Shown here in pieces: positions 1 through 6,933 of a DNA stretch of 64,000 bases. Numbering within the stretch: position 1 is the stretch's first letter; the number at the start of each line of letters is the position of its first letter. This stretch comes from Planctomycetota bacterium. Its GTDB lineage: Bacteria; Planctomycetota; UBA8742; UBA2392. Where the stretch lies: the NCBI GenBank assembly GCA_019636195.1, contig JAHBYA010000017.1, forward strand, positions 17,360 to 81,359. Reading direction: 5' to 3'. Below the pieces are notes generated by a model, which saw only the letters and a program-made list of their open reading frames with translations, ran no database searches and was not told where the DNA came from. A program made the translations under genes and the position numbers.

Positions 1-467
1 GCTATGACTCGGTTGGCAGCGCGTTCAGCCTTCAGGAGCTTGCCAAGGGCTACACCCTGACCACGCGGCCCGAACACGACGACCTTCTGAAGCAACTGGT
101 GCGCGAGCGCGAAGCCCAGAAGCTTTCGCCAGCCACGCTGGAGGCGCTGGCGATCATCGCCTACAAGCAGCCTATCGGCCGAGGGGAGTTGGAGAACATC
201 CGCGGCGCCGGCAGCGACCACCTGGTGCGCGCGCTGATGGACCGCGGCCTGGTAAAGGTAACAGAGCGCGACACCAGCAAGCCCGGCAACCCCGCGCTGT
301 ACGGCACGACGGCTGAATTCCTGCGGGTGTTCGGCTTGCGCAGCCTGAGCGAGCTGCCGACCGAAGGCGACTTGGCCGCACCGGCCGACAGCAACGGCGA
401 TGACGAAGAACCGGCGATTGAGCAAACCGAAGTCACCGCACCCGAAACCACGTCTGACGAAGAATGA
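1..467 (+). CDS. scpB: Segregation and condensation protein B, 3' part (start lies before the window)
   Basis: ScpB is the winged-helix kleisin partner that works with ScpA and SMC in chromosome condensation and segregation. The frame is open from base 3, so the gene begins upstream of the window. The visible part contains the family's second winged helix: LEALAIIAYKQPI, then an ExIRG segment (ENIRGAG) and the GNPALYGTTAEFL strand-turn, all in the expected order. The last 35 or so residues are an acidic, low-complexity tail. A GTG at 99 could be mistaken for the start, but the upstream residues (FSLQELAKGYTLTTRPEH) fit the ScpB consensus, so this is a partial gene. Its TGA overlaps the ATG of the next gene (ATGA), which implies translational coupling. 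Confidence 0.9.
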   Translation, partial: YDSVGSAFSLQELAKGYTLTTRPEHDDLLKQLVREREAQKLSPATLEALAIIAYKQPIGRGELENIRGAGSDHLVRALMDRGLVKVTERDTSKPGNPALYGTTAEFLRVFGLRSLSELPTEGDLAAPADSNGDDEEPAIEQTEVTAPETTSDEE

Positions 468-1312
468 AGGCGCCGGACGAGCGGTTCACTCTCACCGGCG
501 CTGACGGCGCGCCGATCCGGGGTGATGTTTACCTGCCTGACGTCGACCGCCCGCCGCTTGTGCTGGTGCTGCACGGCTTCAAGGGCTTCAAGGACTGGGG
601 CTTCTTTCCGTGGCTTGGCCGCGCACTGGCCAACGAGGGGCTGGCCGCCGCCTGCGTGAATTTTTCTCACTGCGGCGTGGCGGAGAACTTCAACACCTTT
701 GAGCGACTTGACCTGTTTGAAGCCGACACATGGAGCAAGCGCCTGTACGACATTCAACAGGTGATCGACGCCGCGCAGCACGGCCTGCTGGCAAACAAGG
801 CTCAGCCGAATCCCGCGCGGCTGGGCCTGCTGGGCCACAGCATGGGCGGCGGCGTCGCGGTGCTGGCGGCGGCCAAGGACGCGCGCGTGCGCAGCGTGGT
901 CACGCTGGCGGGCGTGGCGCACCCCAACCGTATCCCAGAAGACATTGCGCGGCTGCAGCTTGAAGCGCTGGGCCACGTCGCGGTCGAAAACGTGCGCACC
1001 CGGCAGGTGATGCGCATTGGCTGCGCGTTCTTTGACGAGTTGTGGGCCAACCCCCGCGCGTTTGACATCAAGGCGGCGGCGCGCGCGGTCAGGGTGCCGT
1101 GGCTGCTGATCCACGGGGCGGACGATGAGACCGTGCCGCTCAGCGAAGCACAGGAGCTGCTTGAAGCCGCTGCCGACAGCGAACACGTCCGGATGCTCAC
1201 ACTTGAGGGCACAGGCCACACATTCGGCGCCGGCCATCCGTTCGCGGGCCCGACCCCGGAACTTGAGCGTGCGGTGTCAGCCGCGGCGGCGCATTTCAAG
1301 CGCACGCTTTAG
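464..1312 (+). CDS. Alpha/beta hydrolase (serine esterase/peptidase-like)
   Basis: The 282-residue protein has the alpha/beta-hydrolase layout: an oxyanion HGF segment near residue 37, the nucleophile elbow GHSMGGG with Ser126, an acid-bearing HGADDETVP segment near residue 217, and a final His in GTGHTF near 252. There is no signal peptide, so it is probably cytoplasmic. The substrate cannot be read from the sequence; family members with a GFKGFKDW-type N-terminus are often annotated as acyl esterases or dienelactone-hydrolase-like. The start overlaps the scpB stop by four bases. Confidence 0.85.
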   Translation: MKAPDERFTLTGADGAPIRGDVYLPDVDRPPLVLVLHGFKGFKDWGFFPWLGRALANEGLAAACVNFSHCGVAENFNTFERLDLFEADTWSKRLYDIQQVIDAAQHGLLANKAQPNPARLGLLGHSMGGGVAVLAAAKDARVRSVVTLAGVAHPNRIPEDIARLQLEALGHVAVENVRTRQVMRIGCAFFDELWANPRAFDIKAAARAVRVPWLLIHGADDETVPLSEAQELLEAAADSEHVRMLTLEGTGHTFGAGHPFAGPTPELERAVSAAAAHFKRTL

Positions 1313-1317
1313 GAGTT

Positions 1318-1405
1318 CCGCGCTTCGAGTTCGCGGGTTCAGGTACGGCCTTTCCTATGAATCACCCCTCGACCTCCGAACTTGGAACTCGGAACTCGGG
1401 ACTGT
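1318..1405. repeat. Degenerate GAACTCGG/CCGAGTTC tract
   Basis: Between two genes, GTTC/TTCG-rich words (GAGTTCCGCGCTTCGAGTTC) are followed about 50 bases later by the complementary form (GAACTTGGAACTCGGAACTC). The two halves form an imperfect inverted arrangement of about 7-8-bp units. A shorter relative (TTCGAGTTCGGTGTTCGGCG) sits just after the sigma-factor gene near 12539. It looks like a dispersed non-coding repeat rather than a gene. Confidence 0.4.
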
Positions 1406-1478
1406 TTATTGCACAATATGCCCTTGTGATGCTTCGTTGTGGAACTAGTCTCTCCGCCCTGTCACATTGCGAACTGCC

Positions 1479-1817
1479 ATGATTCGGTTCTCGTACGATC
1501 CGCCCAAAGACGCCGGCAATGCCTTCGAGCACTACTCGCTTGAGGGCGACAACGAGCGCGGCTACGTGCTGCTGGCGTGGACCACCACGCCGGGCGAAGA
1601 CGGCGAGCCGCGCATGATGCAGGCGTGGTTTGAGACCTTGGGCGAGGCGCTGAACCACTGCGTCTCTGAGCACTGCATTCTGCGCGAAGACTGGCACGCG
1701 CCCACCGTTGCCCCGCCAGTCGGGAAATTTGAACGCACCGACCGCGGCCGCCGCAAAGGCGTCAGCAACGTGCTGAACGAAGACAACGTCAAGAACCGCG
1801 AAGACAAGAAGAAGTAA
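1479..1817 (+). CDS. Hypothetical protein, 112 aa
   Basis: I do not recognise this small soluble protein. The N-terminal 75 residues are mixed alpha/beta with many aromatic residues (FSYDPP, GYVLLAWTTTP, MMQAWF). The last 35 residues are lysine/arginine/asparagine rich and probably disordered, which could suit nucleic-acid binding. I chose the ATG at 1479 because the protein begins with conserved-looking content there; a TTG four codons upstream is possible. It stands alone between the hydrolase and a membrane protein on the same strand. Confidence 0.6.
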   Translation: MIRFSYDPPKDAGNAFEHYSLEGDNERGYVLLAWTTTPGEDGEPRMMQAWFETLGEALNHCVSEHCILREDWHAPTVAPPVGKFERTDRGRRKGVSNVLNEDNVKNREDKKK

Positions 1818-1857
1818 CCCACTGCGCTGTCCCCCGGTTCAATGCCGCGCCTCGCCG

Positions 1858-2544
1858 ATGTATCTAGTCGGCATGACCGCGAACCCCTGGTTGCTGTCCA
1901 TCCATGTCATCTCGCTGATTGTCTGGATCGGCAACCTGCTGGCCCTTTCCGGCCTGATGGCCTTTGCCGCGCGCCAGGAGGCGCCGCACACCCTGTTTGC
2001 GTTCGCGAGTCGCGGATACCGCACAGCCGTCATGCCGGCTGGCGCGCTTGCGATTCTGACCGGCCTGCTGATGCTGCATGGCGTAGGCTCGACCAACTTC
2101 GCGAGTGTCGGCGAAGCGATTCGCCACCACCTGTTTCCGCGCACGCCGCAGGCCGAGCCCTCGTTCTGGTACGTCACGTTTCACGTCAAGCTGGTCGCGG
2201 TGACGGTGCTGTTCCTGGCGGACTTGTGGCTTGGCATCAGCATTGGCCGCATGGCCCGGGGACGCAACGCCCCGGCGTGGCCGCTGGGGCCGTTGCTGGC
2301 GCTGACCTGCGTGCTGGTGGCGATGACCACCACCTGGCTGCTGCTTTCGTCGCTGGGCATGCCGCAGGGGCGGCAGGTCGGGTTTGCGCTGGGGTTTGCG
2401 CTGGCTGTACCGGCCTTCTGGTACGGGCGGCGCATGCACAGCCCGGCGCGCTTTGACCTGGCGGGCGTGCTGATCGGCGCGCTGGCGCTGCTGATTGTAG
2501 TGCTTGTGGTGGCTAAGCCGCTGGCTTACGGCGCGCCGCTGTAG
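1858..2544 (+). CDS. HemJ/CopD-like multi-pass membrane protein
   Basis: The 228-residue protein has about six hydrophobic segments. The first helix carries the IHVISLIVWIGNLL pattern, and a later segment has FHVKLVAVTVLFLADLW; both histidine-containing helices are typical of the HemJ (protoporphyrinogen oxidase)/CopD superfamily. HemJ proteins are usually about 140-180 residues, so the extra two C-terminal helices make a CopD-like or unclassified member equally possible. The ATG at 1876 is an alternative start that removes MYLVGM. The 3' end overlaps the convergent rsmG by 32 bases. A hemL gene lies 20 kb away, but nothing here links the two. Confidence 0.6.
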   Translation: MYLVGMTANPWLLSIHVISLIVWIGNLLALSGLMAFAARQEAPHTLFAFASRGYRTAVMPAGALAILTGLLMLHGVGSTNFASVGEAIRHHLFPRTPQAEPSFWYVTFHVKLVAVTVLFLADLWLGISIGRMARGRNAPAWPLGPLLALTCVLVAMTTTWLLLSSLGMPQGRQVGFALGFALAVPAFWYGRRMHSPARFDLAGVLIGALALLIVVLVVAKPLAYGAPL

Positions 2545-3166
2545 TATGGATGCACAGGTGGCGCTGGGTGTCGGGCAGGCCGGGCACGGCAAACGGGACA
2601 ACGGCCCACTCGCGCTGGGCGGGCAGGCATGCGGCGATCTCGGCGTCAATTGTTTCGCGGCGACCCTTCCATGCCAGCAGGCGGCAACCGGGGGCCCGCA
2701 TGCGCGAGGTACCCGAAAGCAGCTTCTCAAGGCTGCCATAGGCTGAGCTGACGATCTGGACAAACTTGCGGGTCACGGTGTTCACGTCGGCGTGCAGCAC
2801 ATCAACCTGCGGCGCAAATCGCTCGCAGGCGGCCTTCAAAAACTCGCACTTCTTGCGCTTACTTTCTATCAACGCGACCTTGGGCATGCCCAGCGCAATT
2901 GCCAGCGGCAAGCCCGGCATGCCGCCGCCCGTGCCGACATCGGCGGTGGATGAAAGCGGCAGCACATGCTTGTGCGGCGCCAGCGAGTTCAACAGGTTGT
3001 TAATCACCGATTCGCGCTCGTCGCGATAGCCCGTCAGGTTGAACTGCGCGTTCGTTTCCAGCAGGAAGTCATGATACCCGATCAGGCGTTCCACGCGGTC
3101 TTGAGGCACGGCCAGGCCGATCTCAGCCAGCCCTGCCACCAGCAGTTGTCGGTTCTCGTCGCGCAT
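2513..3166 (-). CDS. rsmG: 16S rRNA (guanine-527-N7)-methyltransferase
   Basis: RsmG methylates G527 of 16S rRNA with S-adenosylmethionine. The 217-residue protein has the family's usual length and order: an N-terminal helical region with NAQFNLTGYRDE, the SAM motif VGTGGGMPGLPLAI at about residues 77-90, LIESKRKKCEFL as the acidic motif II, and SSAYGSLEKLL, the counterpart of the RAxAxLxxL motif. It is convergent with the preceding membrane-protein gene. In many bacteria rsmG sits near parA/parB, but those genes are not seen here. Confidence 0.92.
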   Translation of the reverse strand: MRDENRQLLVAGLAEIGLAVPQDRVERLIGYHDFLLETNAQFNLTGYRDERESVINNLLNSLAPHKHVLPLSSTADVGTGGGMPGLPLAIALGMPKVALIESKRKKCEFLKAACERFAPQVDVLHADVNTVTRKFVQIVSSAYGSLEKLLSGTSRMRAPGCRLLAWKGRRETIDAEIAACLPAQREWAVVPFAVPGLPDTQRHLCIHTTAARRKPAA

Positions 3167-3217
3167 GGCAGGACGATACGTTGCCGTCGCCGCCGCGAGT
3201 AGTGGCGCGCGCGGCGG

Positions 3218-3826
3218 CTAATACTCGCGGCGGAAGACAAGGGCGGCTTCCGGGCCGGGCAGGTCGCGCATCTCAAGCAGTGAAAAGTCCAGCGCCGCCA
3301 GCGTCTGCTCAAACTGCCGGGCGTCCCAGCGGACGCGATAGATGGGCCCATCGGGCGTGTCTTCAAAGCCCTCGTCGTCGCCCAGCGGCAGGCGCACGTA
3401 CAGCAGGCCGCCCGGGCGCAGCGCGCCATGGACAGACGCCATTGCCGTCGATACGTCCTTGCGCGGGACATGTGAGAACACGCTTTCCGTCCACGCGCCG
3501 TCAAAGGCGTTGGTGTCAACCGGCAGCGCGCGCGCGTCGCCGACAAGGAACTCGCCTTGCGGGTACAGGCGCCGCGCAAGCTCAATCACTGTTTCTACGC
3601 CATCTACACCGACTGCCCGTCCGCCGGCGCGGTCAACCTGCATGCAACGCAGCGCGAGGTTTCCGCCCAGCACAACCACGGTCGGCAAGGGCCGCCCCGT
3701 GCGCATCAGAAAGGACTCAACTGCCGCCATGTCAGCCTGCGGGTCCAGCGGCTGCAAAGCAGCGGCCAGCCGCGCCCGGGCGATGCGGCCATATGTTGCA
3801 AGGGTCTCGGCAATGATGTCCGGCAT
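3218..3826 (-). CDS. Class I SAM-dependent methyltransferase (type 11-like)
   Basis: About 202 residues from the ATG at 3826; an ATG at 3847 would add seven residues. It has a Rossmann-type core: VVVLGGNLALRCMQ stands in for the glycine-rich motif I, VGVDGVETVIELA is motif II, VGDARALP is motif III, and FDGAWTESVFSHV is motif IV. The substrate is unknown. Motif I is less glycine-rich than the canonical form. The start codon lies inside a 13-bp perfect inverted repeat (see 3823-3856), with a GATAAT -10-like box in its spacer. It lies downstream of an ECF sigma gene on the same strand. Confidence 0.75.
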   Translation of the reverse strand: MPDIIAETLATYGRIARARLAAALQPLDPQADMAAVESFLMRTGRPLPTVVVLGGNLALRCMQVDRAGGRAVGVDGVETVIELARRLYPQGEFLVGDARALPVDTNAFDGAWTESVFSHVPRKDVSTAMASVHGALRPGGLLYVRLPLGDDEGFEDTPDGPIYRVRWDARQFEQTLAALDFSLLEMRDLPGPEAALVFRREY

Positions 3827-3856
3827 GGCGCATGGATTATCACCCATGCGCCATGC
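3823..3856 (-). promoter_or_regulatory. 13-bp perfect inverted repeat spanning a -10-like box and a start codon
   Basis: The arms GCATGGCGCATGG (3823-3835) and CCATGCGCCATGC (3844-3856) are perfectly complementary and separated by eight bases. Read on the minus strand, the spacer GTGATAAT contains GATAAT, and the ATG at 3826 follows nine bases later, inside the second arm. It could be an operator over a nearly leaderless promoter, a start-sequestering hairpin, or a terminator for the upstream sigma-factor gene. No T-run follows it, which weakens the last option. Confidence 0.5.
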
Positions 3857-3862
3857 GGCAAG

Positions 3863-4459
3863 TTAAGATTGCGAGGGCGCGGCGTCGTAGGCGCCAAAGT
3901 AATCGCGCAGGAACGATTTGGCGCGCGACAGCCGGGACATGACCGTGCCCACGGGCACGCTCAGCACGCCGGCAATGTCTTTGTAGCTCTTTTCGGCAAC
4001 CACGTTCATCAGCAGCACGTCGCGATAGCGGTGATCCATCTCGCCAAGGCCGCGGCGCAGCTCGGCGGGCAGGCTGTCCATGAACGCCGGGTCGTGCAGG
4101 ATCTGCTCGGGCGAAGCCTCCAGCAGGTCAGGCCGAACGTCGTAATGCGCGCGGTCATGGACCGTTTCTTCAATGCCGTTGATCGTCGCGCCGTCCGGGC
4201 GCTTGGTGCGGCGCCGGTACTGCGAGATGTACAGATTGAACTGCAGGCGGGTCAGCCAGGCCTTGAGGTTGGTGCCGGGCTGATACAGGTGCCACTTGCG
4301 CAGCCCCAGGGTGTAGGTGTCCTGAACCAGATCCTCGGCGTCGTTCTGGTTGCGCGTGAGTTTGATCGCCTTGCCATACAGGTAGTTCATCAGTGGGATG
4401 GCAGCGCGCTCGAAATCGCTCTGTGTGTCGCAAGCTTCGTGTCTGATATCACTGATCAT
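3863..4459 (-). CDS. ECF-type RNA polymerase sigma factor
   Basis: From the ATG at 4459 the protein is 198 residues. The start is supported by GGGAGC about five bases upstream; a longer frame to 4534 has no such site. Region 2 is visible (NDAEDLVQDTYTLGLRKW, then GTNLKAWLTRLQFNLYISQYRR), and region 4 has the helix-turn-helix EKSYKDIAGVLSVPVGTVMSRLSRAK. It is an extracytoplasmic-function-type sigma. No anti-sigma gene lies beside it; the downstream gene is a methyltransferase. A CGGTT/AACCG dyad lies about 40 bases upstream. Confidence 0.88.
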   Translation of the reverse strand: MISDIRHEACDTQSDFERAAIPLMNYLYGKAIKLTRNQNDAEDLVQDTYTLGLRKWHLYQPGTNLKAWLTRLQFNLYISQYRRRTKRPDGATINGIEETVHDRAHYDVRPDLLEASPEQILHDPAFMDSLPAELRRGLGEMDHRYRDVLLMNVVAEKSYKDIAGVLSVPVGTVMSRLSRAKSFLRDYFGAYDAAPSQS

Positions 4460-4766
4460 GGCTCGCTCCCTTCGTATAGGCATCGGTCGCTTGTGACCAA
4501 CCGTCCGGTTAGTTGCTTTATACGACCTTTGCATGCCAAGTCACAGTGATTTCTGACTAATTTGTAAAAAATTTTTGACCGATCGGTCATTCTGGACTTC
4601 TGTCAATTCAATGAACATCGAACGACTTTGGGCACTTTATTGGACATGCACATCCTGTGATCACAGCCATGGCTTGGCGCACCGCCCGAAAAACTCCGGC
4701 TGATCCCTTGCGGCGGGAGCGTTCTTTCATTGCTACATTGCCGCTTTCGGACCACAGGAACTGATC
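4460..4766. promoter_or_regulatory. Divergent intergenic region with two AACCG/TGACCG-type dyads
   Basis: This 307-base gap separates the divergent sigma-factor and thiolase genes and is AT-rich near 4545-4580. It contains AACCGTCCGGTT at 4499-4510 (5-bp arms around TC) and the perfect 14-bp palindrome TGACCGATCGGTCA at 4576-4589. Both resemble the palindromic operators bound by TetR-family repressors; no regulator gene is adjacent. TACATT at 4734-4739 is a possible -10 for the thiolase gene. I see no further gene in the gap. Confidence 0.5.
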
Positions 4767-5948
4767 ATGCGCAACGCCGTCATCTGCGAAGCTCTACGCA
4801 CGCCCACCGGAAAGTTTCAGGGCACACTCGCATCGTTCGAAGCACCCAAGCTTGGCGCCCACGTCATTGCCGCGCTGGTCAAGCGCAGCGGCATTGACCC
4901 CGCCCGCATTGACGAAGTCATCATGGGCAACGTGCTGCAAGCCGGCCTAGGCCAGAACCCCGCCCGCCAAGCCGCCATCTTCGGCGGCTTGCCCGACAGG
5001 ATTCCAGCCATGACCATCAACAAGGTTTGCGGCAGCGGCCTCAAGTCCGTGGTACTGGCTGCCCAGGCGATTCGCGCCGGTGACGCCGACTGCATTGTCG
5101 CGGGCGGCTTCGAAAGCATGAGTAATGCGTTGTACGCCCTGCCGCAGGCCCGCGCCGGCGCACGCCTTGGCCATGTGCAGATGCTGGACCTGATGATCCA
5201 TGACGGCCTGTGGGACAAGTACAACGACTTTCACATGGGCATGACCGGCGAACTGGTCGCTGAAGAATACAAGGTAAGCCGCGCCGACCAGGACGAGTTC
5301 GCGTACCAGAGCCACATGAAGGCCGCCGCAGCGATCAAGTCCGGTGCCTTTAAGTCCGAAATCGCGCCGCTTGAGATCAAGGGCAAGAAGGGCGAAGTCA
5401 CAGTGTTTGACACCGACGAAACCGTCCGCGCCGACAGCACGGTAGAGGCGCTGGGCAAACTGAAGCCCGCGTTCAAGAAGGACGGCACCGTCACCGCCGG
5501 CAACGCCCCCAGCGTCAACGACGGCGCCAGCGCCGTGCTGGTCTGCGCCGAAGACAAGGCCAAAGAGCTTGGCGTCAAGCCCCTCGCGCGCATCACCGGC
5601 TACGCCTCGGGCGGCGTTGAGCCCAAGTGGGTCATGATGGCGCCGCTGGAAGCCGTGAAAAACCTCGAAAAGAAGACCGGCGTGAACGCAGGCGCGTACG
5701 ACCTGGTGGAGTTCAATGAAGCGTTCAGCGTTGCCGCGGTCGCGCTGACCCGCACCCTGAAACTAGACCCGTCAAAGGTAAACGTCAACGGCGGCGCGGT
5801 CGCGCTGGGCCACGCCATCGGCAGCAGCGGCAGCCGGATCCTGACCACGCTGATCTACGCGCTCAAGGCCCGGAACCTGAAGAAGGGACTCGCCGGCCTG
5901 TGTCTGGGCGGCGGCAATGCCGTGGCTGTGAGCATTGAAGTGCTGTAA
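4767..5948 (+). CDS. Acetyl-CoA C-acetyltransferase (thiolase)
   Basis: The enzyme joins two acetyl-CoA to acetoacetyl-CoA, or thiolytically cleaves 3-ketoacyl-CoA, in the cytoplasm. Its 393 residues match the usual length. The nucleophile Cys88 is in NKVCGSG, the catalytic His is in GGAVALGHAIGSSG, and the second Cys is in GLCLGGGNAVA near the C-terminus. An AGGAAC ribosome site precedes the ATG by about seven bases. No beta-oxidation or PHB partner genes are adjacent, but a lyase of the HMG-CoA lyase family is encoded at 46.8 kb. Whether it is biosynthetic (AtoB/PhaA) or degradative cannot be decided here. Confidence 0.92.
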   Translation: MRNAVICEALRTPTGKFQGTLASFEAPKLGAHVIAALVKRSGIDPARIDEVIMGNVLQAGLGQNPARQAAIFGGLPDRIPAMTINKVCGSGLKSVVLAAQAIRAGDADCIVAGGFESMSNALYALPQARAGARLGHVQMLDLMIHDGLWDKYNDFHMGMTGELVAEEYKVSRADQDEFAYQSHMKAAAAIKSGAFKSEIAPLEIKGKKGEVTVFDTDETVRADSTVEALGKLKPAFKKDGTVTAGNAPSVNDGASAVLVCAEDKAKELGVKPLARITGYASGGVEPKWVMMAPLEAVKNLEKKTGVNAGAYDLVEFNEAFSVAAVALTRTLKLDPSKVNVNGGAVALGHAIGSSGSRILTTLIYALKARNLKKGLAGLCLGGGNAVAVSIEVL

Positions 5949-5972
5949 TGCTGCGGGCACCCCGCGCGCATC

Positions 5973-6000
5973 AACACCCCCGCCAATTGGCGGGGGTGTT
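5973..6000 (+). terminator. Perfect 28-bp palindrome after the thiolase gene
   Basis: AACACCCCCGCC and GGCGGGGGTGTT pair perfectly around AATT, 25 bases after the stop codon. There is no following T-run, so it may be a terminator acting with a factor, or bidirectional. Confidence 0.6.
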
Positions 6001-6072
6001 GCGTTGACGCTGCAACAACTCGGCTCTCTGGTGCGTTCTTGCCCGTACGCGATTGCCCGTTGGGCGAAAACC

Positions 6073-6414
6073 ATGGCTGAAGGTGACCGCAAAACTCTAG
6101 TGTTCCGAACCAGCGCCGCTTTCACGGCCGCATGGCGTGATCTTGACGCAGCAATCGATCGTATCGCCGCAGAGAAAGAAGTTCTCACACGCTGCCGGAA
6201 GACTGAAGACGCAGGCAAGTCGGCCGCCGAAATGGCTCGGCTTTACCAGCAGCTCAGTGACCTGGTCCTGGATGAGCTTGAGCGCCACTGGGGACCGCAA
6301 CTGCTTGAGGCAGACCCAACTGTTCCGGAATTCCCCGACGGATGGAACCTGCTGCTGCACGGCCGCATCCTGCGCATGGACTACCACGAGCGCGCGGCGT
6401 TCAGGGGCAGGTAA
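6073..6414 (+). CDS. Orphan small protein, paralogue of the next gene
   Basis: The ATG at 6073 gives 113 residues. I do not recognise the family. The protein is helical and charged, with a conserved core DELERHWGPQLLE at about residues 65-77 and a C-terminal aromatic/acidic stretch (LLHGRILRMDYHERAAF). It is clearly homologous to the protein of the tail-to-tail neighbour at 6464-6802, sharing the start (MAEGDRK versus MAAGDKV), the DELERHWGP core and the end (YHERAAF versus YEEREIF). No signal peptide or membrane segment is visible. An upstream extension of the frame to 5935 runs through the palindrome and is unlikely to be coding. Confidence 0.7.
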   Translation: MAEGDRKTLVFRTSAAFTAAWRDLDAAIDRIAAEKEVLTRCRKTEDAGKSAAEMARLYQQLSDLVLDELERHWGPQLLEADPTVPEFPDGWNLLLHGRILRMDYHERAAFRGR

Positions 6415-6423
6415 ACAAAGCCC

Positions 6424-6454
6424 CCGGCTTGCGCCGGCGCTACTTTTTTGTCAG
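6424..6454. terminator. Weak hairpin between convergent paralogues
   Basis: CCGGC and GCCGG pair around TTGC at 6424-6437 and are followed by CGCTACTTTTTTG, a T-run suitable for termination of the plus-strand gene. The stem is only five base pairs. Confidence 0.4.
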
Positions 6455-6463
6455 CGGCTCGAG

Positions 6464-6802
6464 TTAACGGTCTTCGAAGATCTCGCGCTCTTCGTACTCG
6501 ATTTGCAGAAAGCGGCCGCGCACGAACGTGCGCCAGTCGTCGGGCACGTTCGGCAGGCGGCTGTCTTCCAGAAGCTTCGGGCCCCAGTGGCGCTCAAGCT
6601 CGTCGTAGATCAGGTCCTGGATGTCGCAACCCAGCTTGCTCACCAGCCGGGCGGCTTCTTCGGCGCCCTTGGGGTCGCCGCCGCGGATGCACGCCTCTTT
6701 GCGGGCCATCAGCGAGTCGTACTCGCTGTCCATCGCCCGGAACTTGTCCAGAAAGCCCGGCGAAGTGCGCACAATGAAGTTGACCTTGTCTCCAGCCGCC
6801 AT
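6464..6802 (-). CDS. Orphan small protein, paralogue of the preceding gene
   Basis: 112 residues, family unknown to me. It has the same architecture as the convergent neighbour: MAAGDKVNFIVRTSPGF at the start, a central helical segment, DELERHWGPKLLED, and a FVRGRFLQIEYEEREIFEDR end. Similarity covers the full length, so the two are an inverted duplicate pair. There are no cysteines in a metal-binding arrangement and no hydrophobic segment, so a cytoplasmic, possibly protein-binding role is the most that can be said. The upstream side is marked by a REP-like repeat pair. Confidence 0.75.
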   Translation of the reverse strand: MAAGDKVNFIVRTSPGFLDKFRAMDSEYDSLMARKEACIRGGDPKGAEEAARLVSKLGCDIQDLIYDELERHWGPKLLEDSRLPNVPDDWRTFVRGRFLQIEYEEREIFEDR

Positions 6803-6850
6803 GGTTGCCTCCGCTTTTCAACGTAGCCACGCGCGCATTTGTTTCAAGTC

Positions 6851-6898
6851 GTAGCATCGGCCTCCGGCCGATGTCGTTACATCGCCGTCCCGGCGATG
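6851..6898. repeat. REP-like palindrome pair
   Basis: GTAG is followed by CATCGGCCTCCGGCCGATG (6855-6873), then CATCGCCGTCCCGGCGATG (6880-6898). Each is 8-bp arm, TCC core, 8-bp arm. Other clusters of the same design occur at 13965-14063 and 54867-54945. Confidence 0.8.
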
Positions 6899-6933
6899 GC
6901 CAAGGCCGGGGCGGCATTGGCGACACGCCTGTG

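Noticed and set aside
1858..2544. Firm hemJ assignment
   Set aside because: The protein is longer than HemJ with extra helices and matches CopD equally well; only superfamily level is claimed.
5935..6072. N-terminal extension of the orphan gene at 6073
   Set aside because: The extension overlaps the perfect terminator palindrome and has no counterpart in the paralogue.
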